Origin: Clostridiales bacterium
Lineage (GTDB): Bacteria; Bacillota; Clostridia; Christensenellales; CAG-138
Assembly: GCA_004556165.1 (NCBI GenBank)
Contig: SFIR01000007.1
Span: 1 to 64,000, forward strand
Direction: 5' to 3'
DNA length: 64,000 bases
Shown: positions 8,842 through 20,410 of the stretch, one piece after another
Position numbering within the stretch: position 1 is the first letter of the stretch
Layout: the number at the start of each line of letters is the position of its first letter
The notes under the pieces: model-generated
The model's input: the letters and a program-made list of their open reading frames with translations, nothing else
Database searches by the model: none
What the model was told of the DNA's origin: nothing
Translations under genes and position numbers: made by a program

Positions 8842-10671
8842 ATGGAAAAATCAAAGCTCGATTATCATAGGCTCGGCGCGCACCGGGTCGAAACGGACGG
8901 ACGGGAATACTGGGATTTTGCTGTCTACGCTCCGCGCGCGCAGGCCGTTTCGATCGTGGGTGAATTCAATAACTGGGATAATACCGCCGCACGAATGTCA
9001 AAGGGAGATGACGGCGTCTGGACGCTGCGCATTGGAGGGGTACGCGCCGGTATGCTGTATAAATTCGCCATCCTCGGGAGGAACGGCGAATGGGTTATGA
9101 AGGCGGATCCGTATGCATTCCGCTCGGAGCTGAGACCCGGCACGGCGTCGATAACGCATGATCTGCCCTCTATCGAATGGACGGACAGGAGCTATATGCG
9201 CCGTCACCGCGAATCCTATCCCTTTGACGACCCGATAAATATTTACGAGGTGCATCTGCCGTCGTGGAAAACGGATATGCCCATTGAGCAGGAATTTTCG
9301 GAGCTTGTTGCCTATGCCAAGGATATGGGCTATACGCATATTGAGCTTCTGCCCGTCATGGAATACCCCCTTGATGATAGCTGGGGGTATCAGATAACCG
9401 GCTACTATTCCGTCAGCGCAAGGTTCGGAACCCCCGAAAATCTGATGAGATTCATTGATAAAGCGCATCAGGAGGGCATCGGCGTAATCCTTGATTGGGT
9501 TCCTGCGCATTTCACCAAGGATGCGCACGGGCTGAGATGCTTTGACGGCGAGCCCATGTTTGAAAGCCCCGATCCGCTGCGCGCGGAGATGCCGCAGTGG
9601 GGGACTCTGCTTTTCAACTTTGAACGGCTCGATGTCTGCGAATTCCTGATACTGAATGCTATCTATTACCTCAAGGAGTTTCACGCCGACGGACTCAGGG
9701 TCGATGCGGTAAGCTGTATGCTGTACCATGATTTCGGCAAGGAATTCTACCGTCCCAACCGCTTCGGCGGAAGGGAGAATCTCGATGCGATAGAATTCCT
9801 CAAGGATTTGAATACAATGGTGCATGCCGAATGTCCCGGCAGCCTCATGATTGCCGAGGAAAGCAGCGCATATCCCAAGGTCACGGAGCCCGTCTATAAC
9901 GGCGGCCTCGGCTTCGATTTCAAATGGAATATGGGATTTATGAACGATACCCTTTCCTATTTTGAGCTTGACCCGATTTACCGCAAATACCATCACGACA
10001 AGCTGACCTTTCCGCTCGTCTATGCCTTCAGCGAAAAGCATATCCTGCCGTTCTCGCATGATGAGGTCGTCTGCGGCAAGCGTTCGCTCATAGGGCGCAT
10101 GCACGGGGATTATGAGCAGCAGTTCCGCCAGCTCCGGCTTCTCTTTGCTTATCAGATGGCAAGCCCGGGCAAAAAGCTCAATTTCATGGGCAATGAGTTC
10201 GGGCAGTTCATCGAATGGGCGTTCCGCCGTCCGCTCGACTGGTTCCTCTTGGATTATCCCGCCCATGCCTCTATGCAGAGCTTCGTAAGATCGCTCAACC
10301 GCTTTTACCTTAGTGCTACTGCGCTTCACAGCGAGAGCGGCGCATGGAATAATTTTGCATGGATCGCTTTAGATGACAGGGATAATTCCGTCATCTCGTT
10401 TATGAGGACGAATAAAAAGCACCGCTTGATCTGCGTATTCAATTTCACTCCGACCGAGCATCGCGGTTACCGCATAGATATAGGCAAGTATTTCAACCGT
10501 CCCGTTACGCTTGAATGTGTATTCTCAACCCATCCGGGACACAATGATGTGATACGCTCGCAGAAGATAAAGAACGGGCAGAGATATTTCGATGTCGATC
10601 TCTATGGCTTTGAGGGGACGTACTTCAGGGTCAAGACGGGCAAAACGCCCGACAGGCTGCCGGGCGTTTGA
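8842..10671 (+). CDS. glgB: 1,4-alpha-glucan branching enzyme
   Basis: A 609-residue enzyme that moves alpha-1,4 glucan segments to make alpha-1,6 branches in glycogen. An N-terminal carbohydrate-binding (CBM48) domain (WDFAVYAPRA, GEFNNWD) precedes the GH13 barrel, with conserved regions DWVPAHF, DGLRVDAVSCMLY, the acid Glu in AEESSAYP and the FSHDEV motif. The C-terminal beta domain is present. Start ATG after CGGAGAAAC. No other glycogen genes (glgA, glgC, glgP) are in the window, so it stands alone. Its last codons form one arm of a terminator. Confidence 0.95.
   Translation: MEKSKLDYHRLGAHRVETDGREYWDFAVYAPRAQAVSIVGEFNNWDNTAARMSKGDDGVWTLRIGGVRAGMLYKFAILGRNGEWVMKADPYAFRSELRPGTASITHDLPSIEWTDRSYMRRHRESYPFDDPINIYEVHLPSWKTDMPIEQEFSELVAYAKDMGYTHIELLPVMEYPLDDSWGYQITGYYSVSARFGTPENLMRFIDKAHQEGIGVILDWVPAHFTKDAHGLRCFDGEPMFESPDPLRAEMPQWGTLLFNFERLDVCEFLILNAIYYLKEFHADGLRVDAVSCMLYHDFGKEFYRPNRFGGRENLDAIEFLKDLNTMVHAECPGSLMIAEESSAYPKVTEPVYNGGLGFDFKWNMGFMNDTLSYFELDPIYRKYHHDKLTFPLVYAFSEKHILPFSHDEVVCGKRSLIGRMHGDYEQQFRQLRLLFAYQMASPGKKLNFMGNEFGQFIEWAFRRPLDWFLLDYPAHASMQSFVRSLNRFYLSATALHSESGAWNNFAWIALDDRDNSVISFMRTNKKHRLICVFNFTPTEHRGYRIDIGKYFNRPVTLECVFSTHPGHNDVIRSQKIKNGQRYFDVDLYGFEGTYFRVKTGKTPDRLPGV
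10643..10669. terminator. Bidirectional terminator overlapping the glgB stop
   Basis: AAACGCCCG (10643-10651) pairs with CGGGCGTTT (10661-10669), 9 bp perfect, and contains the last glgB codons. It lies between convergent genes. T runs flank it on the minus strand (TTTTG), more weakly on the plus strand (GAAGGCGTTTT). Confidence 0.7.
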
Positions 10672-10686
10672 AGGCGTTTTCAGGAT

Positions 10687-11385
10687 TTACTTTTTAAGAG
10701 ACAGCATGATGCCGAGGGCAATGCTGAGACCGGCTGCCATGATGACCTGATATTCCGCAGGAAGAAGGAAGGTCAGGGTATGGGCGGGTATCCAGAAAAG
10801 GGGAATTGTCTTAAAAAAGGTGAAGCGGATGAGCGTTTTCCAGTTGACAGCCGCAATAACGCCGTCAAGACCGGGCTTTTTAATGCCCTGCTCGCGCAGA
10901 GCGAGATAGGTATCGGTGCATTTATGGAATGCCATAAAGGTTGGGCCGAAGGTCAGATTCATGATAGCCGCGGTGAAGAATGCGCGGAGAAGATTCCATC
11001 CAAAACCATCGGTATTCTCCGGCGCAGGCAGGAGCCCCGAATCCATCATGCTGATGACGGCATTTGAATATACCTTCATCATAAAGGTTATCGCAATGCC
11101 GATAAGCCCCCATATGAGGGTGCGGACGGGGGTATAACGGGGGAAGGCCCATGCTTTCCGCTTTATGCTGAAGGCAAAGACCTCGCCGCAGGTCGCAAGC
11201 AGCCCGAATTTCACGAACCCCATCAGGTACGGATGGGAGGATGAAAGGGTCTTAAAGACCTCACGGCTTCCGGGTATTATCAGCACAAGCGCGAAGAAGA
11301 GTATCACGCCGATAGAACAAACAGCGGGGGCAATGCTGCCCCCTATTTTCGTATTCGATTTATTTTCCATATCAATAGACATCAT
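10687..11385 (-). CDS. Multi-pass membrane protein, possibly Mpv17/PMP22-like
   Basis: A 232-residue protein with about five hydrophobic segments. The central FGPTFMAFHKCTDTYL and the C-terminal WIPAHTLTFLLPAEYQV segment loosely recall the Mpv17/PMP22 family; I cannot confirm that by eye. Ends with a short basic tail (SLKK). The start ATG overlaps the end of the upstream gene by 14 bases, so the two are probably co-translated and work in the same membrane. No catalytic motif is visible. Function unknown. Confidence 0.75.
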   Translation of the reverse strand: MMSIDMENKSNTKIGGSIAPAVCSIGVILFFALVLIIPGSREVFKTLSSSHPYLMGFVKFGLLATCGEVFAFSIKRKAWAFPRYTPVRTLIWGLIGIAITFMMKVYSNAVISMMDSGLLPAPENTDGFGWNLLRAFFTAAIMNLTFGPTFMAFHKCTDTYLALREQGIKKPGLDGVIAAVNWKTLIRFTFFKTIPLFWIPAHTLTFLLPAEYQVIMAAGLSIALGIMLSLKK

Positions 11386-12874
11386 CGACTACGCTCTCGG
11401 GCTTTTCATCCAGCCTATCGGGATTGGCAAGATAACGCTTCATAAGCTTGAAAGCGGAGGCAAAATAGAAACCGTCACAGATGCGTTCATCGGTCACGAT
11501 GGAGAAATCTATGTATTTATGCTGGACGATGCTGCCGTCATTCTGCATCTCGCACTGGCGGCGCTTGATGCCGAAAGCCACGAAAACGGGGATATTGCCG
11601 AAATCATAGAGATGATGATAGACGGGCGGTACGCCGAGGGAGCCCATGCTGGTTATGAAGATAGAGCCGTGGAACGGGCTGACCCGGAGCAGGAATCTGG
11701 GAATAAGTCCGAAATAATCCATGGCTTTAAGAAGCCATACGGTGAATTTCATAAATACCCCGGGGATGAGGTTAAGAAGCCCTGCGACCTTGTCAAAGCT
11801 GCTGTCAAGCTCGCTTGTCGCCTTGACCTCCTCGACCTTGAGGTTGAATTTCCTGTAAACATCATCGGCAGTGTCATCGGGGGAGAAATGGACGTTGATG
11901 ATAGTCTCGCTGCCATCGGTCGCCATTTCCTTTTTTATCGCCATGGAGACCTCAATATCCTTACCGCGCGAATAAATCTTCTGACCGGAGATGAAGCGGT
12001 TGATGGCGGGGCGCTGGCTGACCACGCGGACATATGCCGCAAGGATCAGATGTGTGTAACCGAAATTTTCAAGCCCCTCCTCGCGCTTTTTGCGGATATA
12101 CTTCTCCGCATTGGAACATTCAAAGCTATCCTTAAAAAGATTATCCGCGCCGTTGCGATCGGGCATGATATAGACGCCGACGCTGGTGATGGGGTCGAGG
12201 CTGCGAAGCCTTCTGCCGTCGGGACGGTCGCCCGCCATCGGAAAGGGTTCATCGGAACAGACCTTCTTCATAAAGATAAGCACTATCTCAATGGAGAGGA
12301 TCATGGAGAAAGCCGAAAACTCCGCAAAATCATAGAAGATGTCGCCATCGGGGCTGTACTGCCTTATAACGTAATGGCAAATGCACTGGGCGAGGATAAG
12401 GGCTCCGAGTATCAGCGCATAGAGCCTTGAACGCAGCCCGCCGGGGTTCACCGTGAATTTATACAGAATGGCAAACAGCACCGAAACTATTATGGATATT
12501 GCCAGCCCCAAGCCGCTTGCTTCGAGCTCGTAGCATGCAGGATGAAGGTCGGGATCCATCAGCGCGCAGTTCCTTGCGATAAAGAAGATCATGCCGAGGT
12601 ATACGGGCAGCAGCGTCTTATACAGCCTGCGTTCGCCGTGGCGGAGCAGGGCGTATACGAGATAGGCGCAGACGATGACGGGAAGCACTATCAGGAAGAA
12701 GACGTACCAGGTCGTACCCACGCCTTCTGCTTTCCCGCCGAGAAGGCTGTAATGAACGATCCTGAACGCCGCTGACAGCACGGCGAACAGCACGGCAAAC
12801 CAAGTCGCAGGATTGCGCCTTGACAGCTCGTAGGTAGAGTACCGCTTTGCGGTTGTCGCATTTCGTTTTTCCAT
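11372..12874 (-). CDS. Membrane protein fused to an E2 (CAT-fold) acyltransferase-like domain
   Basis: 500 residues. About six membrane helices (residues 20-210) are followed by a domain resembling the catalytic domain of 2-oxoacid dehydrogenase E2 / chloramphenicol acetyltransferase (about 225-485): THLILAAYVRVVSQRPAINR, GSIFITSMGSLGV and near the end DERICDG (residues 462-468), the position of the E2 active-site motif DHRxxDG. The catalytic His is therefore Glu here. There is no lipoyl domain, no peripheral-subunit-binding domain and no E1 or E3 neighbour. It may bind an acyl-CoA or be a non-catalytic relative. The start ATG lies only 6 bases after a TATAAT and has no ribosome-binding site. 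Co-translated with the downstream membrane protein. Function unknown. Confidence 0.8.
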   Translation of the reverse strand: MEKRNATTAKRYSTYELSRRNPATWFAVLFAVLSAAFRIVHYSLLGGKAEGVGTTWYVFFLIVLPVIVCAYLVYALLRHGERRLYKTLLPVYLGMIFFIARNCALMDPDLHPACYELEASGLGLAISIIVSVLFAILYKFTVNPGGLRSRLYALILGALILAQCICHYVIRQYSPDGDIFYDFAEFSAFSMILSIEIVLIFMKKVCSDEPFPMAGDRPDGRRLRSLDPITSVGVYIMPDRNGADNLFKDSFECSNAEKYIRKKREEGLENFGYTHLILAAYVRVVSQRPAINRFISGQKIYSRGKDIEVSMAIKKEMATDGSETIINVHFSPDDTADDVYRKFNLKVEEVKATSELDSSFDKVAGLLNLIPGVFMKFTVWLLKAMDYFGLIPRFLLRVSPFHGSIFITSMGSLGVPPVYHHLYDFGNIPVFVAFGIKRRQCEMQNDGSIVQHKYIDFSIVTDERICDGFYFASAFKLMKRYLANPDRLDEKPESVVDDVY

Positions 12875-12880
12875 GTCGGT

Positions 12881-12909
12881 ATTATATCATATGAACAAAC
12901 CGAATACAA
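12881..12909 (-). promoter_or_regulatory. Promoter giving a probable leaderless mRNA
   Basis: On the minus strand TTGTAT (12909-12904), 17-base spacer, TATAAT (12886-12881). The expected transcription start falls on or next to the start codon at 12874. No Shine-Dalgarno sequence can exist in such a short leader. Confidence 0.6.
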
Positions 12910-13143
12910 GATGCTCCCAAAATTCTCGTTCGGGAGAGAAGCTGAATATGCTTTATTTAATTGAAATAACTATGCTGAACGGCAAAAGCCTTCTTTGACG
13001 GGGCTGCTTTAGGAATGGCCGGAATGCTCCCCGTATCGGGCAAAAGGGTTGGAAAGAACGGGGGCAGGAGCCTACGGGCAGGGGCGTTCTATATTAAAAA
13101 ATACTGAAAGAACGGGGAAGCCGGTGCTTTGGAGCAGGGTGCT

Positions 13144-13623
13144 CTACCTCAAAAATTCCTTGTTTTCGAGCTCGCGCGCGGTCTCGGGATGCATCTTGAG
13201 CCTTGCATGTCCGCGCATGAAGTAATCATAGGGGGCGGAATCGGTATAGTCCTTGCCCTTATAGATCTTGCTCGCGCCGACGCGGTCGCAGAACATCTCG
13301 ACAAGGTACTTTTTAGGCATTTTTACCGGGGACATCACATGCGTGACGGGATCATAGTCCGTCCAGTATTCAAAGTGATGACGGTTGCGGCCCTTGTGGT
13401 GCATCCAGGCAAGCGAATAGCCGTAGTCCGCACGCTCCAGCTCGTTGGGGCTGCGGCGACCGCCTGCATAATGCTTAACGCTCGGGATAAATTCGGTCGG
13501 GGAGAATTTGGATATATCATGCCAGAATCCGCGCCACGGAATACCGGCTTTGCAGCAGTGGATGAATACGGTGCTGCGGTGGCGTGTGACGGTGGAAAGA
13601 TGTCCGAAGAAATTGGAACTCAT
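13144..13623 (-). CDS. DUF5662 family protein
   Basis: 159 residues. It resembles the DUF5662 family of Firmicutes and phages by WHDISKFSPTEF, RSPNELERADYGYSLAWMHHKGRNRHH and the EYW segment. The many conserved His and Asp residues suggest a metal-binding, possibly hydrolase-like fold; no activity is known to me. I chose the ATG at 13623 because GAGG lies about 6 bases upstream; the in-frame GTG at 13635 falls inside that site. It follows the permease gene after a 57-base gap. Confidence 0.8.
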   Translation of the reverse strand: MSSNFFGHLSTVTRHRSTVFIHCCKAGIPWRGFWHDISKFSPTEFIPSVKHYAGGRRSPNELERADYGYSLAWMHHKGRNRHHFEYWTDYDPVTHVMSPVKMPKKYLVEMFCDRVGASKIYKGKDYTDSAPYDYFMRGHARLKMHPETARELENKEFLR

Positions 13624-13679
13624 TTTTGACCTCACTGTATAGATGAGCTTATCCGACCCGTTAAAGGAAGGGGGAAAAG

Positions 13680-14903
13680 CTATTTTTTCTTTCTCAGCTT
13701 TCTGAAGAATTTAAAAATACGGCTTTGGCGCTCGTACTGAACATTGGGAACGCTGCTGACGATGGGTACGCCCTTTTCCCGGGCGCGTGCGTTCGTCCAA
13801 TCGCCGACCAGACGATAGATGACGGCGGTTACGGGGACTGCGAAGACGAGCCCGAGAAAACCGAAAAGCCCGCCGAAGACGATAATGGCTATCATTACCC
13901 ATGCGCTTGACAGCCCGACAGCATCGCCGACGACGAGCGGATAGGTGAAATTATTGTCGATCTGCTGAATGATGATAACGAGAAGCACGAACCACAGCGC
14001 AAGGGAGGGCTTATCGGGGGATGCCATGAGGATTATGAATGCGCTCGGCACGGTGCTGAGCCAGGGTCCGAGTATCGGAAGCATTGCAAGGGCTCCGACG
14101 GCAAAGCTTATCATCTCGGGATACGGCATCCCGAAGATGCGCATCCCGATATAGCATTCTATACCGATAAGGGTGCTGCTTATGAGCTGCCCGCCGAAAT
14201 AGCCGCGGAAGGTCTTATTGGTATAGGAAAAAATATCAATCACGCGTTCGGCGGTATCCTCCGAAAAGACCGCGCGGATGAATCTTCTGCTGTGCGCAAG
14301 CAGTCTGCTCTTATCAATAAGGAGGTAGACGCTGAGCCCGATAGCGAGCAGGATATGTGCGGCAAGCTTCACGGCATCGAGAGTGATATTGAGAAGCTTC
14401 GGCACGAGTACCATCAGGAAATCCTCAAGCTTTGCAAGCAGTTCATCGGACAGCGCAACGGCATAATCCGTCACGGACTCGCTGAGATTGAGGTCCTCCC
14501 AGAATTCGGTTGCCCATTCGACCAAACGGGCGTAATAGCTGTCAAAATTGGCGGCAAGGCTCTTTACGCTTACGACGACCTTGGGTATGACGAGGAAAAT
14601 CAGCAGCGCAATCGCGCCGAAGAAAATAACATAGCCGATTAGTATCGAAATCCATCGGCTCAGCTTTTCCCTGCGCTTATCTTGGGATTTGCCGAGGATG
14701 AGCTTCTGAAAAAGCGAAGCGGGCAGGTTGACGAGGTATGCAAGCCCGATTCCGAGAAAAACGGGGGTGAGGACGCCGCAGAGCTTTGAAAAAAAGCTGC
14801 GCACGGATGAAAAATGTTCGCATACTTCGTAGAGAAGGATACCAACCGCCAGAAGGAAGATGTATTTACCGACCGAATGAAGATAGGTTTTTAGCTTTTT
14901 CAT
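13680..14903 (-). CDS. AI-2E family transporter (YdiK/TqsA-like permease)
   Basis: A 407-residue integral membrane protein of the AI-2E transporter family. Two N-terminal helices, a long extracellular or membrane-proximal segment (about 85-150), then a C-terminal helix bundle with the family segment IGIECYIGMRIFGMPYPE and VFGGLFGFLGLVFAVPVTAVIYR. Members export small molecules or ions; the name from E. coli TqsA does not prove an autoinducer role here. Ends with a basic tail (RKLRKKK). Start at 14903 behind GGGTGG. Same strand as udk upstream. Confidence 0.9.
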   Translation of the reverse strand: MKKLKTYLHSVGKYIFLLAVGILLYEVCEHFSSVRSFFSKLCGVLTPVFLGIGLAYLVNLPASLFQKLILGKSQDKRREKLSRWISILIGYVIFFGAIALLIFLVIPKVVVSVKSLAANFDSYYARLVEWATEFWEDLNLSESVTDYAVALSDELLAKLEDFLMVLVPKLLNITLDAVKLAAHILLAIGLSVYLLIDKSRLLAHSRRFIRAVFSEDTAERVIDIFSYTNKTFRGYFGGQLISSTLIGIECYIGMRIFGMPYPEMISFAVGALAMLPILGPWLSTVPSAFIILMASPDKPSLALWFVLLVIIIQQIDNNFTYPLVVGDAVGLSSAWVMIAIIVFGGLFGFLGLVFAVPVTAVIYRLVGDWTNARAREKGVPIVSSVPNVQYERQSRIFKFFRKLRKKK

Positions 14904-14984
14904 TTTCCACCCAAAACAAATTTTGCTTTTTGCCCGAAACAGATACTACTTTATAGTATTTGTCCGCGGCAGGGATTCATTCCG

Positions 14985-15593
14985 TCATTTATTCAGAAGA
15001 ACGTCGATATATGCCGCCGCCATGCGGATAGCAACGGTATTCTCGCCTCCGCCCATGACGCAGACGTCGCAGTGCTCCTTATAGTGATGAATGATCTTAT
15101 CGAATGAGGGCTTGACCGTCGCAAGATACTGGCGGCAAACGTCCTTAACATCGCGCTTTCTATAGACGATATCCCTTTCAACCCTGCGCGCAAGGCAGGT
15201 ATCCGCATCGACATCGACATAGAATTTGATATCCATCATCGAGAGCAGACGGGGATCGGCAAAGACATGAATGCCTTCGAGAATGAGGACGTCATGAGGC
15301 ATGATGAGGGTATCGCGGTCGGCACGGGAATGGGTAGTGAAATCGTATCCCTTGGTGGTGATGGGATTGCCGTCGCGGAGGGCGAGAATATCGTTATAGA
15401 ATTCGTCCGTCGCAAAGGCTTCCGGGACATCGTAATTCAGCTTGCGCTTCTGCTCCATACTAAGCTCGGGATGGTTTTTATAATAGGCATCCATGGATAT
15501 GACCTGAGCCCTGCCGCCCAGCATATCGGCAATGCCCTTTGCAAGGGTCGATTTACCGCTCGCACTTGCACCGCAGATCCCGATTATCAGCAT
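14985..15593 (-). CDS. udk: Uridine kinase
   Basis: 202 residues, P-loop GICGASASGKST at residues 4-15. The DAYYKNHPELS segment and YDVPEAFATDEFY match the uridine-binding parts of bacterial uridine kinases, and RRVERDIVYRKRD the lid. It phosphorylates uridine or cytidine with ATP or GTP in pyrimidine salvage. Start ATG behind GAGGAGGACG. Its promoter (15642-15670) is back to back with that of secA. Confidence 0.88.
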   Translation of the reverse strand: MLIIGICGASASGKSTLAKGIADMLGGRAQVISMDAYYKNHPELSMEQKRKLNYDVPEAFATDEFYNDILALRDGNPITTKGYDFTTHSRADRDTLIMPHDVLILEGIHVFADPRLLSMMDIKFYVDVDADTCLARRVERDIVYRKRDVKDVCRQYLATVKPSFDKIIHHYKEHCDVCVMGGGENTVAIRMAAAYIDVLLNK

Positions 15594-15641
15594 TTATCCG
15601 TCCTCCTCATTCGATAGCAGAATAGTTGTTTTTCCTTTCGT

Positions 15642-15670
15642 ATGATACCATATTCGATACGAAACGGCAA
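15642..15670 (-). promoter_or_regulatory. udk promoter
   Basis: Minus strand TTGCCG (15670-15665), 17-base spacer, TATCAT (15647-15642) with TGG just upstream (extended -10). Confidence 0.7.
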
Positions 15671-15697
15671 GCGGTTTCGGATAATTTAATTTGTTGT

Positions 15698-15726
15698 TTG
15701 ACACGGGGGAAAAGTAGGTTTATAAT
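15698..15726 (+). promoter_or_regulatory. secA promoter, full consensus
   Basis: TTGACA (15698-15703), 17-base spacer, TATAAT (15721-15726). Both boxes match the housekeeping consensus exactly. The secA start is 47 bases downstream. Confidence 0.9.
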
Positions 15727-15772
15727 ACTGATTTACAGAGAAATCTTTATTACCCCCTTACGGAGGAAAACT

Positions 15773-18508
<2,736 letters not shown>

Positions 18509-18543
18509 ATTTTTGCAAGCCACATACTAAGGAGATAAAAACA

Positions 18544-19812
18544 ATGCTTGATATCAAACGAATTCGCAAGAACCCCGAGGCACTCGTTGCCGCAATGAAG
18601 TCGCGCCGCAACAAGGGTGCGGATGTTACCGGTCTTTTGGAGCTTGACGAAAAACGCCGCAAGCTGATAGTTGAGGTCGAAGCCCTCAAGGCGAAGCGCA
18701 ATGAGGACAGCGCAAAGGTCCCGATGCTCAAAAAGCAGGGGCTTGATGCAAGCGATATACTTGCCGAGATGAAGCAGGTTGCGGATAAGATCAAGGCGCT
18801 CGATGCCGAGCTGACCGAGATAGACTCCCAGCTTGACGATATGCTCATGAAGATACCCAATATCCCCCATGAGAGCGTACCGGACGGTGCGGATGACAGG
18901 GATAATGCGGAGATCCGCCGCTACGGCAAGCCCACCGAATTCGATTTTGAACCCAAAGCGCATTGGGACATCGGCGAAGACCTGAAAATCCTTGATTTCG
19001 CATCCGCAGGCAAGATTACGGGCGCAAGGTTCACCGTTTACCGCGGTCTCGGCGCAAGGCTCGAACGCGCCATCATCAGCTATTTCCTCGACTGCCATAC
19101 CAATAACGGCTATACCGAGATACTGCCGCCGTACATGGTGAACAGGGCTTCCATGACGGGCACGGGTCAGCTCCCGAAATTTGAGGAGGATGCTTTCAAG
19201 GTCGCCGGTACGGATTATTTCCTCATCCCGACCGCAGAGGTACCCGTTACCAACCTGCACAGGGGAGACATCCTTGACGGCGATGAGCTTCCCATTAAAT
19301 ACTGCGCGTACAGCGCATGCTTCCGCAGTGAGGCAGGCAGCGCGGGCCGTGATACGAGGGGACTCATACGCCAGCATCAGTTCAACAAGGTCGAGCTCGT
19401 CAAATTCACAAAGCCCGAGGATAGCTATTCTGAGCTTGAAAAGCTCACGAACGATGCCGAACGCGTGCTTCAGGGTCTCGGCCTTCCCTACCGTGTCGTA
19501 TGCCTCAGCACCGGCGATCTCGGCTTCAGCTCCGCAAAGACCTATGATATCGAGGTCTGGATGCCCAGCTACGGCCGCTATGTGGAGATAAGCTCCTGCT
19601 CCAATTTTGAGGACTTCCAGGCTCGCCGTGCGCAGATTCGCTTCCGCCGCGACAAGAATTCGAAGCCGGAGCTCGTCCATACCCTAAACGGCAGCGGCGT
19701 TGCTATCGGAAGAACGGTCGCAGCCATCCTCGAAAATTATCAGCAGAGCGACGGCAGCGTGCGCGTGCCCGATGCACTCGTGCCTTATATGCACTGCGAA
19801 GTGATAAAGTAA
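18544..19812 (+). CDS. serS: Seryl-tRNA synthetase
   Basis: 422 residues. Charges tRNA-Ser and tRNA-Sec with serine. The N-terminal coiled-coil arm that grips the tRNA spans about residues 25-105. Class II motif 2 is [14 protein letters not shown] and motif 3 is [17 protein letters not shown] at 18544 behind AAGGAG. It follows secA by 35 bases and is probably co-transcribed; a terminator lies 23 bases after its stop. Confidence 0.96.
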   Translation: MLDIKRIRKNPEALVAAMKSRRNKGADVTGLLELDEKRRKLIVEVEALKAKRNEDSAKVPMLKKQGLDASDILAEMKQVADKIKALDAELTEIDSQLDDMLMKIPNIPHESVPDGADDRDNAEIRRYGKPTEFDFEPKAHWDIGEDLKILDFASAGKITGARFTVYRGLGARLERAIISYFLDCHTNNGYTEILPPYMVNRASMTGTGQLPKFEEDAFKVAGTDYFLIPTAEVPVTNLHRGDILDGDELPIKYCAYSACFRSEAGSAGRDTRGLIRQHQFNKVELVKFTKPEDSYSELEKLTNDAERVLQGLGLPYRVVCLSTGDLGFSSAKTYDIEVWMPSYGRYVEISSCSNFEDFQARRAQIRFRRDKNSKPELVHTLNGSGVAIGRTVAAILENYQQSDGSVRVPDALVPYMHCEVIK

Positions 19813-19835
19813 AAACGAAAAGTGAGTAACCGCGG

Positions 19836-19869
19836 CCGGGGCTGTATCAAAAACAGCCCCGGTTTTCGT
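19836..19869 (+). terminator. Rho-independent terminator after serS
   Basis: CCGGGGCTGT (19836-19845) pairs with ACAGCCCCGG (19853-19862), 10 bp, 7-base loop ATCAAAA, then TTTTCGTTT. The arm GGGGCTGTATCAAAA resembles the terminator after rplQ. Confidence 0.9.
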
Positions 19870-20084
19870 TTCGGAGCGGAATAAACTCCGTGAAGGCTTA
19901 TAATACCGCAACTGCTGCGTGCATTGAGTAAAACGAAATGAGGAATGGGTCAGCAGCAGATTACGCGCAAACGCACCTTATCTCAAAATCCCGACAGAAC
20001 GGGGAAGGGGAGGCTTTAGCAAACAAGCTTTACCATAGAAAACAAATATATTTGAATTTACAGTGTTTTCGGGATAAATCACGC
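19870..20084. other. Non-coding stretch before the S10 promoter
   Basis: About 215 bases with stop codons in all likely frames and no RNA gene that I recognise. A 156-codon open frame (19938-20408) crosses the promoter and the leader and is spurious. Confidence 0.5.
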
Positions 20085-20113
20085 TTGACAGGGGCTATGA
20101 AGGGTGGTATCAT
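20085..20113 (+). promoter_or_regulatory. S10 operon promoter
   Basis: TTGACA (20085-20090), 17-base spacer, TATCAT (20108-20113). It starts a leader of about 290 bases before rpsJ. Confidence 0.85.
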
Positions 20114-20120
20114 ACTCGTG

Positions 20121-20410
20121 TTCGCGTTTAGGGGCGTATTGCGCCTGCCCAAGGCCCAATCTCCGTCCGTCATGCTGACAATTGCGCGAATACTTCCCTG
20201 CGAGAGGTTGCCGGTCGCCAATCCGGGTAATTCACGCAGGAGGCTCGACCGAGATCGAGCACCCGTGCCGATGGGGTTTGACCCGAGCTTCAATGGCGCG
20301 GAAGGGGCTGAAGGCCCCGCCGTAAGTTTTTATTATGAGAACGCACGGCAGGGTGTACAGCCTAATATCGAGTGCGGCGATAACCGCACGATACTGAAAA
20401 GGAGATAAAA
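20121..20410 (+). promoter_or_regulatory. Structured S10 operon leader RNA with attenuator-like hairpin
   Basis: Helices seen: CCTGCG with CGCAGG around 20200-20242; GCTCGA with TCGAGC near 20242-20260; CGG..GGGGC (20299-20308) with GCCCC.CCG (20314-20322) followed by TTTTT at 20327-20331, which looks like a terminator; and TATC.GTGCGG (20366-20377) with CCGCAC.GATA (20384-20393) just before the rpsJ ribosome-binding site. This is the layout expected of a ribosomal-protein autoregulatory leader; the ligand protein is not known from sequence. Confidence 0.6.

Noticed and set aside
11165..12430. 421-codon plus-strand frame opposite the E2-like gene
   Set aside because: The minus strand has clear membrane helices and E2-like motifs; the plus-strand product shows no family features.
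13010..13125. Repeats AAAGAACGGGG near 13055 and 13105
   Set aside because: Only two short copies in G-rich sequence, no symmetry or clear element.
19938..20408. 156-codon frame before rpsJ
   Set aside because: It spans the S10 promoter and the structured leader, and has no protein features.
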